A DNA stretch of 25,061 nucleotides. Origin: a virus. A model generated the notes under the pieces. The model worked only from the letters and a program-made list of their open reading frames with translations, was not told the DNA's origin and did not search any database. Position 1 is the first letter of the stretch. Each line of letters begins with the position of its first letter. The position numbers and the translations under genes are program-made. Where the stretch lies: the IMG/VR virus record IMGVR_UViG_3300021185_000320, positions 1-25,061 of that record; one strand, 5' to 3'. Below, piece by piece: positions 16,121 to 23,070 of this stretch.

Positions 16121-16135
16121 TTATCAGTCTGATAA
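16106..16135. repeat. Direct and inverted repeat at the end of the GIY-YIG gene
   Basis: GTTATCAG occurs at 16106-16113 and again at 16120-16127. The second copy forms, with CTGATAA at 16129-16135, a near-perfect palindrome TTATCAG-T-CTGATAA that spans the stop codon of the GIY-YIG gene. There is no T run, so it is unlikely to be a terminator; it could be a protein-binding site or RNA 3' end stem. Confidence 0.4.
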
Positions 16136-16540
16136 TGCTTCTTTCAGGATTTTTGAACCACCTACTCTAACGTTAATAATTCCGTTATAATAGTCGTCCG
16201 TAAGTAGTACCTCTCGATCGAATTGTTCCTTGGCTTCTAAGTAACTTGCTATGCCTCTACTTGTACAAAAGTATAAAATCTCTCTTGTGAATTTATCTTC
16301 CCCAAGATCTACTACGTCTGCTTTTAAATGATCGTTGCTACCCCAATAAGTACGCCAGTCACTTTCTTTAGTACCACGTCTTTTATTCTTTTTGCCTTTT
16401 AAGGGAGGTTTGGTTGTTTTAAATTTAGCAAGTTTCTTACCCACATACTTCATACCATTTTCATTATTGGTAATCAGATATACAAATGCTTCGCAGTCTT
16501 CTGGTAATTCAGTAACTTCTTTATTTTTATATTGCCACAT
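16124..16540 (-). CDS. GIY-YIG family endonuclease
   Basis: 138 residues. The GIY-YIG pair appears as FVYLIT (Tyr21) and KYVGKK (Tyr32-Val-Gly) with about ten residues between. A basic loop follows (KGKKNKRRGTKESDWRTYWG). KFTREIL carries the probable catalytic Arg86, SYLEAKEQF the metal-binding Glu102, and YYNGIINVR the Asn119, in the order known for this nuclease fold. It lacks an obvious C-terminal DNA-binding module, so it is a minimal nuclease of the type scattered through T4-like phages (homing or Seg-like, or host DNA degradation). Its ATG overlaps the stop of the gp26 frameshift extension (TAATG), so its translation may depend on ribosomes that have read that -1 frame. The GC-rich gene-free region lies just behind it. 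Confidence 0.75.
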   Translation of the reverse strand: MWQYKNKEVTELPEDCEAFVYLITNNENGMKYVGKKLAKFKTTKPPLKGKKNKRRGTKESDWRTYWGSNDHLKADVVDLGEDKFTREILYFCTSRGIASYLEAKEQFDREVLLTDDYYNGIINVRVGGSKILKEALSD

Positions 16541-16782
16541 TATAAGTATTCGTTATCTTCGGCATCGCTACCATTTTTTGCTTTATTAAATTGCGTTAAA
16601 ACATCTATAAAAAGTTTTCTTTCTTCGTAAGATAGATTCCATGCTTCTGAATAAGATAAGGTACCCTCACCATAAACAACCATTTCCATAATGTTTTTAT
16701 AAAGTGCCGATCTGTCTGTTTTTAACTTCTCTAGATACTGAATGATTTCTTCAGATTCGGCGTTTGCTAGGAAGCCGTGAAA
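16540..16782 (-). CDS. gp26 C-terminal extension reached by -1 frameshift (tail-chaperone-like)
   Basis: An 80-codon frame from the slippery site to TAA. It is closed upstream by a TGA and has no usable start before the ATG at 16689, which lacks a ribosome site and would give only 49 residues. Its composition is protein-like: NAESEEIIQYLEKLKTDRSA, then MEMVVYGEGTLSYSEAWNLS, YEERKLFIDVLTQFNKAK. The 'LSYSEAWNLSYEER' part resembles the small C-terminal T-type part of tail-assembly chaperones. Joined to gp26 by a -1 shift at AAT-TTT, the product would be about 359 residues. The stop overlaps the GIY-YIG start. The lambda G/GT pair is the known precedent for such a frameshift next to the tape measure gene; the tape measure gene is indeed the neighbour here, on the opposite strand. 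Expression by frameshift is inferred. Confidence 0.65.
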   Translation of the reverse strand, partial: FHGFLANAESEEIIQYLEKLKTDRSALYKNIMEMVVYGEGTLSYSEAWNLSYEERKLFIDVLTQFNKAKNGSDAEDNEYL

Positions 16783-17618
16783 AAATTTACAGGGTCTAAC
16801 GTAACTCTTTGTTCAGTGACATTATCACATTCTTCGCAATGAAATTTTACATCTCTATTAATGCCTCTAGAAGAAATCTTAGAACTTTGCTCTTCAATCT
16901 GTGTGCCTATAGATGCTTCACAATTATTTAAAAATTCTAAAATCTGATCTCTGTCACTTACTTCTAAAACTTCATCTTCATCTACTGCAATAATTTTTTC
17001 AATACTGTCTGCTATTAAATTAAAATTTAGCAATGCAATTTTATTAAAGTTATCATTAAAAATTTTAAGTTTATCTAAATCGTCTGGTAAGTCTGCTATA
17101 CCTTGTAAACTTCTAGTAGTTTGAAAATTAATTAATCCTGCCTCTATAGTTGCTTTATAAGGTACGGGCCTTAGAACAACTTTTAGACCTTCCCATTCTA
17201 AAGTACTAGATTCCTTTAAAGGTTCTATTTGATCTAATGCATCTTGTATGCTAGTAGTTCCTGTTAGCTCTTGATCTTCGCAAGTAGTACATTTAGTACT
17301 TACTTCCATTTCATCACCGTAGGTAGCAGATTGTATACCCATTAATATAGCATCTACATCTATATTCATTAATTCACCTGGTTCTAATACACTAGGTACG
17401 CAACTTTTAATAACCTGTAATACTGCTTCTCCGTTTAATAAAGCATCTGGATTCTTCATTAATATCTCATCCTTTGCAGTCATAGGAAAAATAGCGATTT
17501 CGTTGGAATCTGGCATGTCCAAATTCTCCTTGGTATTGAACAAACCTCCACTAGGTAATTTCATATACAACTTTGGTTGCCTGAAATGTGCGGCTAATGG
17601 ATTTGTTTTATTCGTCAT
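16767..17618 (-). CDS. gp26: Baseplate hub/tail assembly protein, gp26-like
   Basis: 283 residues, starting MTNKTNPLAAHFRQPKLYMK followed by LPSGG. The blocks NEIAIFPMTAKDEILMKNPD, LLNGEAVLQVIKSC and DAILMGIQSATYGDEM are the T4_baseplate (gp26-type) pattern seen in marine T4-like phages. Two CxxC pairs (Cys110/113 and Cys261/264) form a probable zinc ribbon. In T4, gp26 belongs to the hub assembly genes; its position next to the tape measure suggests it acts as the tail assembly chaperone (inference). AGGAG lies 8 bases before the ATG, with a late box further upstream. The last codons carry a double slippery site that can move ribosomes into a second frame. Confidence 0.8.
   Translation of the reverse strand: MTNKTNPLAAHFRQPKLYMKLPSGGLFNTKENLDMPDSNEIAIFPMTAKDEILMKNPDALLNGEAVLQVIKSCVPSVLEPGELMNIDVDAILMGIQSATYGDEMEVSTKCTTCEDQELTGTTSIQDALDQIEPLKESSTLEWEGLKVVLRPVPYKATIEAGLINFQTTRSLQGIADLPDDLDKLKIFNDNFNKIALLNFNLIADSIEKIIAVDEDEVLEVSDRDQILEFLNNCEASIGTQIEEQSSKISSRGINRDVKFHCEECDNVTEQRVTLDPVNFFTAS
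16779..16788 (-). promoter_or_regulatory. Probable -1 programmed frameshift site
   Basis: On the minus strand the run AAATTTTTTC is read by gp26 as (GT)A-AAT-TTT-TTC. It holds two canonical X-XXY-YYZ heptamers in the gp26 frame, A-AAT-TTT (16788-16782) and T-TTT-TTC (16785-16779). A weak stem CGGC/GCCG (16777-16774 with 16761-16758) begins 4 bases after the first. The gp26 stop follows at 16769-16767, and the -1 frame stays open for 80 codons. Confidence 0.65.
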
Positions 17619-17643
17619 AATTAAAACTCCTGTTAATTCTTTT

Positions 17644-17651
17644 GATAAATA
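17644..17651 (+). promoter_or_regulatory. T4-type late promoter box for the tape measure gene
   Basis: GATAAATA followed by CTACT, 66 bases ahead of the tape measure ATG. It points toward the gp26 late box 24 bases away on the other strand. Confidence 0.65.
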
Positions 17652-17675
17652 CTACTATGAGTTTATCTTATGATA

Positions 17676-17683
17676 TATTTATC
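17676..17683 (-). promoter_or_regulatory. T4-type late promoter box for gp26
   Basis: GATAAATA on the minus strand, 57 bases ahead of the gp26 ATG. It faces the tape measure late box, so the two transcripts would overlap at their 5' ends. Confidence 0.65.
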
Positions 17684-17717
17684 ATAGTTAAAACAGCATA
17701 TAATGGAATTTTAGTAG

Positions 17718-20024
17718 ATGGATGTAATTAATTTAGACAACGGACAAACGGTATTACCAGATTGGGCTAAGGAAACTACCATGAAAAAAATGGCTAGTGA
17801 TATGTCTAAGTTGTCAGGTACTATAAAATCAGAAAACGAAAAATTAATTAAAGCCATCACAGGTGGTAAAGGTTCTAACTCTCAGGCCAATCAGGCATCT
17901 AGTAATACAAAAGATGCCGAAGATTCACAAAAGAAGCAAACTCAAGAAATTAAAAAGACAACTAAAGAGTATTCTAAAATTAGAGGTGTTAGTGTTGGAA
18001 TGGGTGCGGCTATAGGCGGTGCTGTTGGGGGTCTAGTAAAAGGTGCAGGTGCATTAACAGGTGCTTTGGTGGCCTTATCTGCAGGTACTATGTTTAATTT
18101 TGTAAGTTCTTTGAATAGGCTAACAGACGTAGGATTAAATCAAGCAGACGAATTTTTGAAAACAAATTATCAATTAAGAGCATTAGGCATGAGTCTAGAT
18201 GAGGCTACTAGTTTTGCCCTTACTTCTGCAGGTGCTATGCAAAATTTAGGCGGAGAGGCAGTAAATGATTTACTATTGCAATTCGATAAATTATCAGCAT
18301 CAGGTTCAAAATTAGGTTTAACCTTAGAGGATAATATAGGTATATTTCAAGAACAATTAAACCTCAGAACTAGATTAGGTAATTTAGGACGGTTAGAAGA
18401 ATCACAAAGAGAAAAACTAGTAAAACAAACACAAAGTCTAGTGGAAACACAAATAAAATATACTGGTGCTCTAGGTGAAAGTTTTGAAGTTATAAGAACA
18501 TTTGCTATTAGTTTAATACAACAGTCAGGTGACTTCCAGTCCAGATTGCTATTAACAAGCGAATCAACCAGGCAGGAGATGATTAACGGTGCTCAGGAAT
18601 TTGTTAGTATATTGAGAGCAACAGGAGGCTCATTAGGTGGTGAACTTGCAGGTGCGGCCTTAGAAGCGGCATCGTTTGGGGCAATAGGGTTCAGTGAATC
18701 TGCAAAAAGATTTATCACAGTACTTCCTAGTTTGTCAGGAAGTTTTAATAGTTTGATCTCAGACTTTAATAATGGTTTAATTGATGGTGAAGATGTTGCA
18801 AATCAGTTTACAACTACTATGGCTAACCTCACAGACATGGAAAAACGAAGAGTATTTGCTATTGCTAGAACAGGTGATCAACAAGCAATGGTCATAGCAA
18901 AGGGTATAATGCAATTTGAAAAGGCGTTTGATAAAATAACACAAGCCGGATTTTCTGATTCAGAAGCCGCCGAAATGCAACAAACACTTAATATACTTCG
19001 TGCTTCAGGTAATCAACTAGTACAAACTGTTATAGCAGTTAAAGATAAATTTGTAATGGGATTTTTAAATAGTTTATCAAAAAATATGGATGCATTTAAT
19101 GATTCTTTTGCTGATTTCAAAGGTGGTATAACAACCTTAGCAAATACATTATTTGGTATAGATAAAGATGGTGAAGACACAAACGAATTTTTAGCAAAGA
19201 AATTACCACAGGCACTTTTAATAGCAACAGACAGAATTTATGCCTTTAATGCTAGGGTGCAAAAATTTTTAGAAGACAATGAAGGGAGTTCATTTACTGA
19301 AGTATTCCAAAAAATGCTTATGCCAGGTCTTACTATGATGTTCCAGACAGTTACGGATCATTTTATTGTATTCTTTAATCAATTGATGCACCGAGTTAAA
19401 AATTCTGTTAATCCATTTGGATACTACGACGAGGACAAATTCGAAAAATTCTTAGAAGAAGAAAAACAAAAAGATCTAGAAAGGCTTCACAACAAACGAA
19501 TTTCAAGGGATCAAACAAATGTTCTAGGTGCACAGAATCAAGAAGTACAAAAATACTTAAATGAGAAAGACACATATTTTGCACAGAATAGTCAAAATGC
19601 TATCCCGTCAGATATGACACCTAGCGATTTAGCCAACACAGCTCTTTATCAAAATATGCCTAAGACTCCAGACGGATTTTTTACTTTTGCTACTACAGGA
19701 CAAACTTACAATTTAGGTTCCAAAGATATTTCTAAAGAAGAAGAAAACCTATTGAGAAGTTTAAAATTATCCGGAAATCCTTTAAGATCATTAAACAATA
19801 GTCTTGATCCTAGAATGCAAGATCCTAGGCTCCAAGCACATATACCACAGCGAAATAAAGATATTAGCGACATGTATAAACAGATGTTGGACTCAGGTGC
19901 TAATATGCAATTCGATGCCGATAAAAGTGGAACACTTGAAGGCGAAGAAGTAAATGAACTTTTAAAGACACTTATTTTCCTAACAAGAAAGCAAAGTAAA
20001 CTAATAGAAAAATCCGCTGAATAA
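17718..20024 (+). CDS. Tail tape measure protein (gp29-like role)
   Basis: 768 residues. Residues about 22-88 are charged, helical and Gln/Ser-rich. Residues 91-130 form a Gly/Ala-rich hydrophobic segment (VSVGMGAAIGGAVGG, ALTGALVALSAG), as in tape measure proteins that enter the host membrane at injection. Long helices follow, mostly free of Pro and Cys. A second hydrophobic stretch lies near 520-550. The C-terminus carries a single canonical EF-hand loop DADKSGTLEGEE (733-744) flanked by helices. The protein is placed head to head with gp26 and before the portal gene. T4's tape measure gp29 is 590 residues; this one would set a longer tail. The ATG at 17718 has only a weak GGA upstream. Role from architecture and context; sequence kinship to gp29 is not certain. 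Confidence 0.75.
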   Translation: MDVINLDNGQTVLPDWAKETTMKKMASDMSKLSGTIKSENEKLIKAITGGKGSNSQANQASSNTKDAEDSQKKQTQEIKKTTKEYSKIRGVSVGMGAAIGGAVGGLVKGAGALTGALVALSAGTMFNFVSSLNRLTDVGLNQADEFLKTNYQLRALGMSLDEATSFALTSAGAMQNLGGEAVNDLLLQFDKLSASGSKLGLTLEDNIGIFQEQLNLRTRLGNLGRLEESQREKLVKQTQSLVETQIKYTGALGESFEVIRTFAISLIQQSGDFQSRLLLTSESTRQEMINGAQEFVSILRATGGSLGGELAGAALEAASFGAIGFSESAKRFITVLPSLSGSFNSLISDFNNGLIDGEDVANQFTTTMANLTDMEKRRVFAIARTGDQQAMVIAKGIMQFEKAFDKITQAGFSDSEAAEMQQTLNILRASGNQLVQTVIAVKDKFVMGFLNSLSKNMDAFNDSFADFKGGITTLANTLFGIDKDGEDTNEFLAKKLPQALLIATDRIYAFNARVQKFLEDNEGSSFTEVFQKMLMPGLTMMFQTVTDHFIVFFNQLMHRVKNSVNPFGYYDEDKFEKFLEEEKQKDLERLHNKRISRDQTNVLGAQNQEVQKYLNEKDTYFAQNSQNAIPSDMTPSDLANTALYQNMPKTPDGFFTFATTGQTYNLGSKDISKEEENLLRSLKLSGNPLRSLNNSLDPRMQDPRLQAHIPQRNKDISDMYKQMLDSGANMQFDADKSGTLEGEEVNELLKTLIFLTRKQSKLIEKSAE

Positions 20025-20055
20025 TAATATTCCTACCAATAAGTCACAAATCTAG

Positions 20056-20084
20056 TTGACAACTTCAGATAAATAGTGTAATAT
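20056..20084 (+). promoter_or_regulatory. Sigma70-like promoter before gp20
   Basis: TTGACA at 20056-20061 and TAATAT at 20079-20084, spacing 17. The gp20 start is 18 bases beyond the -10, with AAGG 8 bases before the ATG. A late box lies within the spacer, so host and late polymerase could not occupy it together. Confidence 0.5.
20068..20075 (+). promoter_or_regulatory. T4-type late promoter box before gp20
   Basis: GATAAATA, followed by GTGT; the expected start is near 20081, giving a leader of about 22 bases to the gp20 ATG. Confidence 0.65.
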
Positions 20085-20102
20085 AACTAAAAGGATTCTT
20101 AT

Positions 20103-21830
20103 ATGAGTTGGAAAAAGTATTTTACATCAGTCGACAACAGCGGTTTACCACTGAATGTGACAGGCAACCAGTCTGAAACAGGTCCTGGTGCGGCTTCCAG
20201 CAGATACGCAAGTTGGTTACCTGAAGTATACGCAGGTTCCCCTAACAGATTAATGAGATATATGCAGTATGACCAAATGGATAACGATTTGGAAATAAAT
20301 GCCGCTTTAGATACAGTTGCAGAATTCGGAACACAAGAAGATGAATATTCTGGTTTACCTTTTGAAATACAATATCATACAGATCCTACAGATACAGAAA
20401 GTGCTATTATAGGTAAAACTATAAAGCAATGGAGTAAACTAAACGATCTACATAAAAGAGTATTTGGTATATTTAGAAGTACTATTAAATACGGTGACCA
20501 ATTCTTTATCAGAGATCCAGAAACATTTAAACTATATTGGTGTGATCCAGCAAACATAGAAAAAGTAATTGTAAATGAAAGTGAAGGAAAGAAAATTGAA
20601 ACTTACTTTATAAAAAATTTAGAACCCTTATTTGAAGAATTAACAGCAACAAGTGTAGCAGGATTACATGCAAGACCATACGGAAGTGGACAAGGTCTTA
20701 CTGGTGTAATGGCAGGCGTAAACAGTACAGCAAATGCATATGGTACTGGTGCAATAGACGGTGCAGACCAAGGTACTCCTGTAGATTCCAAACACATTGT
20801 TCACGTAAGTTTAACACAAGGTATGGACCATGCATGGCCATTTGGTGTTAGTATTTTAGAACCCATATTTAAGGTTTTCAAGCAAAAGGAATTGCTTGAA
20901 GACTCTATTATTATATACAGGGTACACAGAGCACCTGAAAGACGTGTGTTTATGATTGATGTTGGTAATATGCCACCTCACAAAGCAAGACAGTATTTAG
21001 AACAAGTAAAATATGAAGTACAGCAAAAACGTGTACCTAATAAGAAAGCAGACGGCAGTGGTGTTGTAGATGCGGCTTATAACCCAATGAGTATGTTGGA
21101 AGATTATTTCTTTGCTCAAACGGCAGACGGTAGAGGTAGTAAAGTAGACACATTACCAGGCGGTGAGAATTTAGGGCAAATAGATGACTTAAGATATTTT
21201 AATAACAAACTATTACGTGGTTTAAGAATACCTAGTTCTTACTTACCTACAGGGCCTGATGATGGTTCAGCGGTATACAATGACGGTAAAGTAGGTGTTG
21301 CTTATATACAGGAATATAGGTTTGCAAAATATGTAGAAAGGCTTCAAAGACAGATACAAGAAGACTTAGATAAAGAATTTAAGATGTTTTTAAAGCATCG
21401 TGGCATTGATATAGATAGTGCATTATTCAATATAGAATTCAATAAACCACTTAATTTTAGTACTTATAAAGACTTACAATTAGATACAGAACGTGCCCAA
21501 TTATATAATGCAGTAGCAGGAGTTCCACACTTATCCAACCAATTTAAACTTAAAAAATATTTAGGATTAACAGAACAGGAAATGAAAGAAAACGAAGAAC
21601 TCTGGAGATCTGAAAATGCTTATGTCAAATACGATACACAGGATGGTAAGTCTGCAGAATTAAGGAACTTAGGAATAAGACCTAATGACCCAATGGCAGT
21701 TGATCCTAATTTTGAGATTCCACAAGGAGATATTCCATTGGAAGATCCAATGGCCGGTGAAGAAGGCATAAATACTGATACAGGAGAACCAACACCACCA
21801 ATAACACCAGGCGGAGCAGGTAGTTTATAA
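20103..21830 (+). CDS. gp20: Portal protein gp20
   Basis: 575 residues, close to T4 gp20 (524). Typical marker blocks are present: MSWKKYFTSVD, RYASWLPEVYAGSPNRLMRY, YDQMDNDLEINAALDTVAEF, RVFGIFRSTIKYGDQFFIRD, VHVSLTQGMDHAWPFGVSIL, ILEPIFKVFKQKELLEDSII, RVHRAPERRVFMIDVGNMPP and LPGGENLGQIDDLRYFNNKL. The protein forms the dodecameric ring through which DNA is packaged and to which the neck attaches; it also starts prohead assembly. A Gly/Ala-rich stretch near residues 195-220 is an insertion-like loop. The C-terminus is Pro/Gly-rich. The stop overlaps the next start as TAATG. It heads the head-gene operon that runs to gp23. Confidence 0.95.
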   Translation: MSWKKYFTSVDNSGLPLNVTGNQSETGPGAASSRYASWLPEVYAGSPNRLMRYMQYDQMDNDLEINAALDTVAEFGTQEDEYSGLPFEIQYHTDPTDTESAIIGKTIKQWSKLNDLHKRVFGIFRSTIKYGDQFFIRDPETFKLYWCDPANIEKVIVNESEGKKIETYFIKNLEPLFEELTATSVAGLHARPYGSGQGLTGVMAGVNSTANAYGTGAIDGADQGTPVDSKHIVHVSLTQGMDHAWPFGVSILEPIFKVFKQKELLEDSIIIYRVHRAPERRVFMIDVGNMPPHKARQYLEQVKYEVQQKRVPNKKADGSGVVDAAYNPMSMLEDYFFAQTADGRGSKVDTLPGGENLGQIDDLRYFNNKLLRGLRIPSSYLPTGPDDGSAVYNDGKVGVAYIQEYRFAKYVERLQRQIQEDLDKEFKMFLKHRGIDIDSALFNIEFNKPLNFSTYKDLQLDTERAQLYNAVAGVPHLSNQFKLKKYLGLTEQEMKENEELWRSENAYVKYDTQDGKSAELRNLGIRPNDPMAVDPNFEIPQGDIPLEDPMAGEEGINTDTGEPTPPITPGGAGSL

Positions 21831-22039
21831 TGAGATTAATAGAATTTTACAATCCAGAACTTGACGAATTTGTTAAAAGAAGTAAAGAGGACACAAGAAA
21901 GTCTAAACTTACTTTAGAAGAATTAGGCAAATTAAGAAAAGTAAGAGATCTTAAAAATAAAGAAAAAGACGAGCATGACAAGTTTGTTAAGGTTATGTAT
22001 GCGGCTCCTTCAGGTGATGCAGGCGGTGGGCTAGTTTAA
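21830..22039 (+). CDS. Small conserved protein between portal and core genes
   Basis: 69 residues, MRLIEFYNPELDEFVKRSKE, then a highly charged Lys/Asp helix and an ending VMYAAPSGDAGGGLV. Small proteins with this kind of start and ending occur right after the portal gene in marine T4-like phages. In T4 the same slot holds gene 67, a prohead core protein, but I see no clear sequence likeness to it. The start overlaps the gp20 stop by one base. The stop codon lies inside a palindrome that may act as a weak terminator. A role in the prohead core is inferred from position alone. Confidence 0.7.
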   Translation: MRLIEFYNPELDEFVKRSKEDTRKSKLTLEELGKLRKVRDLKNKEKDEHDKFVKVMYAAPSGDAGGGLV

Positions 22040-22066
22040 ACTAGTTTTTAAGTAAATCACTTAAAA
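22031..22066 (+). terminator. Two adjacent hairpins after the portal genes, possible weak terminator
   Basis: CTAGTTTAAACTAG (22031-22044) is a perfect palindrome spanning the stop codon and is followed by TTTTT. Directly after comes TTTTAAGT-AAATC-ACTTAAAA (22046-22066), an 8-pair stem. Both are AT-rich, so termination may be partial, leaving some read-through into the core genes. Confidence 0.45.
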
Positions 22067-22100
22067 CATTAAATATAAAGACATAAACTAGCGAATAGAC

Positions 22101-22141
22101 CATTTTCGCATCAAAAACATCATTTTCACACCGTTTTCATA
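22101..22141. other. Phased A/T tracts, possible bent DNA upstream of the core operon
   Basis: TTTT, AAAAA, TTTT and TTTT tracts centred near 22104.5, 22115, 22124.5 and 22135.5, that is 9.5-11 bases apart, close to one helical turn. Three copies have the wording (A/G)TTTTC(G/A)(C/T)A. Such phasing gives curved DNA and often lies upstream of strong promoters. Confidence 0.4.
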
Positions 22142-22158
22142 CAAATAAACATACATCT

Positions 22159-22166
22159 TATAAGTA
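22159..22166 (+). promoter_or_regulatory. Late-promoter-like box before the acidic core gene
   Basis: TATAAGTA followed by CTTA, one mismatch from TATAAATA and sharing the CTTA tail with the gp55 box. It lies 64 bases before the next start codon. A TTGACT follows at 22181 but has no good -10 partner. Confidence 0.4.
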
Positions 22167-22230
22167 CTTAACAGGGTAGATTGACTTTTATGTCATATCT
22201 ATCATAAAAAATTTAATCGGAGAGACCACA

Positions 22231-23043
22231 ATGTCAGAATCAAGAACACAATTAGAGAACATTCTTGAACTATTATTAGCCGAAGAAAACGATAAAGCGG
22301 AAGAAATGCTTCATGAGTATGTTGTTGCTAAAGCAAGAGCAGAATATGAAAAAGTTCTAGACGAAGACGTTTCCGAGGAAGAAACAGTTGAAGAATCTGA
22401 AGAATCAGAAGAAGAAGCAGTAGAAGAATCAGAGGAATCTGAGGAAGAGGCTGTTGAAGAAGCAGAAGAGTCAGAAGAAGAAGCAGTCGAAGAAGAAATT
22501 GAAGTTGATGAAGTAATTGATCAATCAAATGACTTTGCAGATGATATTTCAGCAGACGAAACAGGTACATTTGAAGACGAAGCAGAAGACGAGTTAGAGT
22601 TAGACGCTGAAGAAGAAGGTGAAGAACAAGACCTAGAAGATAAAGTTGATAACATCGAAGACGAGCTAGAAGACCTCAAAGCAGAATTTGAAAAATTATT
22701 AGCAGACGACGAAGAAGGCGACATGGAAGATGGCGAAGAAGCAGAATTAGATGCTATGCCAGATGAAATGGACCTAGAATCAGTTGAATATGACTTAGAC
22801 GAAGAAGTTGCAGAAGAAGACGAAGTTGTTGAAGAAGCAACTAAGTTATCTGACAACGTTGCAGAACCTAAAGGCGGAAATGCAGATAACGAACATGGTA
22901 TGAAAATGCCTGCTCCATCTAAAATCGCAGACGGTAAAACTAAAGCAGTAGTCCTAAAAGACGGCGGCGAAGGCAACAAAGGTGAGTCAGCGAAAGATCA
23001 CACACCTACAGACAACATTAAAGTTGAACCTAAAAAGGCATAA
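22231..23043 (+). CDS. Extremely acidic prohead core protein candidate
   Basis: 270 residues. An N-terminal helix (MSESRTQLENILELLLAEEN, MLHEYVVAKARAEYEKVLDE) is followed by about 150 residues made largely of Glu and Asp. These include three tandem 11-residue repeats of the form (T/A)VEE(S/A)EESEEE. The last 70 residues are Lys/Gly/Pro-rich and basic, so the protein is strongly bipolar in charge. In T4 this position holds gene 68, a core protein cleaved by gp21; acidic core peptides remain in the head. By position and charge I infer a scaffold core role. The ribosome site CGGAGAG lies about 8 bases before the ATG. The polypurine coding strand (22370-22500) is a direct result of the Glu codons. 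Confidence 0.75.
   Translation: MSESRTQLENILELLLAEENDKAEEMLHEYVVAKARAEYEKVLDEDVSEEETVEESEESEEEAVEESEESEEEAVEEAEESEEEAVEEEIEVDEVIDQSNDFADDISADETGTFEDEAEDELELDAEEEGEEQDLEDKVDNIEDELEDLKAEFEKLLADDEEGDMEDGEEAELDAMPDEMDLESVEYDLDEEVAEEDEVVEEATKLSDNVAEPKGGNADNEHGMKMPAPSKIADGKTKAVVLKDGGEGNKGESAKDHTPTDNIKVEPKKA
22384..22482 (+). repeat. Three tandem 33-base repeats coding an 11-residue acidic unit
   Basis: Units at 22384-22416, 22417-22449 and 22450-22482 encode TVEESEESEEE, AVEESEESEEE and AVEEAEESEEE; a partial fourth (AVEEE) follows. Codon choice differs between copies (GAA/GAG, TCT/TCA), so the protein unit is kept better than the DNA. Confidence 0.8.
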
Positions 23044-23070
23044 GTCTTTTTAATTAGTAGGAGTTAAACA

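Noticed and set aside
16024-16170. Plus-strand frame around MPRLGPVYDPMCALFDLT
   Set aside because: It has no ribosome site, runs into the antisense of the GIY-YIG gene, and has no family signal; most likely chance in GC-richer DNA.
16540-16689. Independent 49-residue gene from the ATG at 16689
   Set aside because: It lacks a ribosome site and would discard the well-formed helical part upstream; the frameshift explanation accounts for the whole open frame.
22181-22208. Sigma70 promoter with TTGACT before the acidic core gene
   Set aside because: No acceptable -10 at 16-18 bases; TATCAT is only 13 bases away.
22328-22979. Leu-rich and Ser-rich minus-strand frames opposite the acidic core gene
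   Set aside because: The Leu and Ser runs are the complement of repeated Glu/Asp codons on the plus strand.
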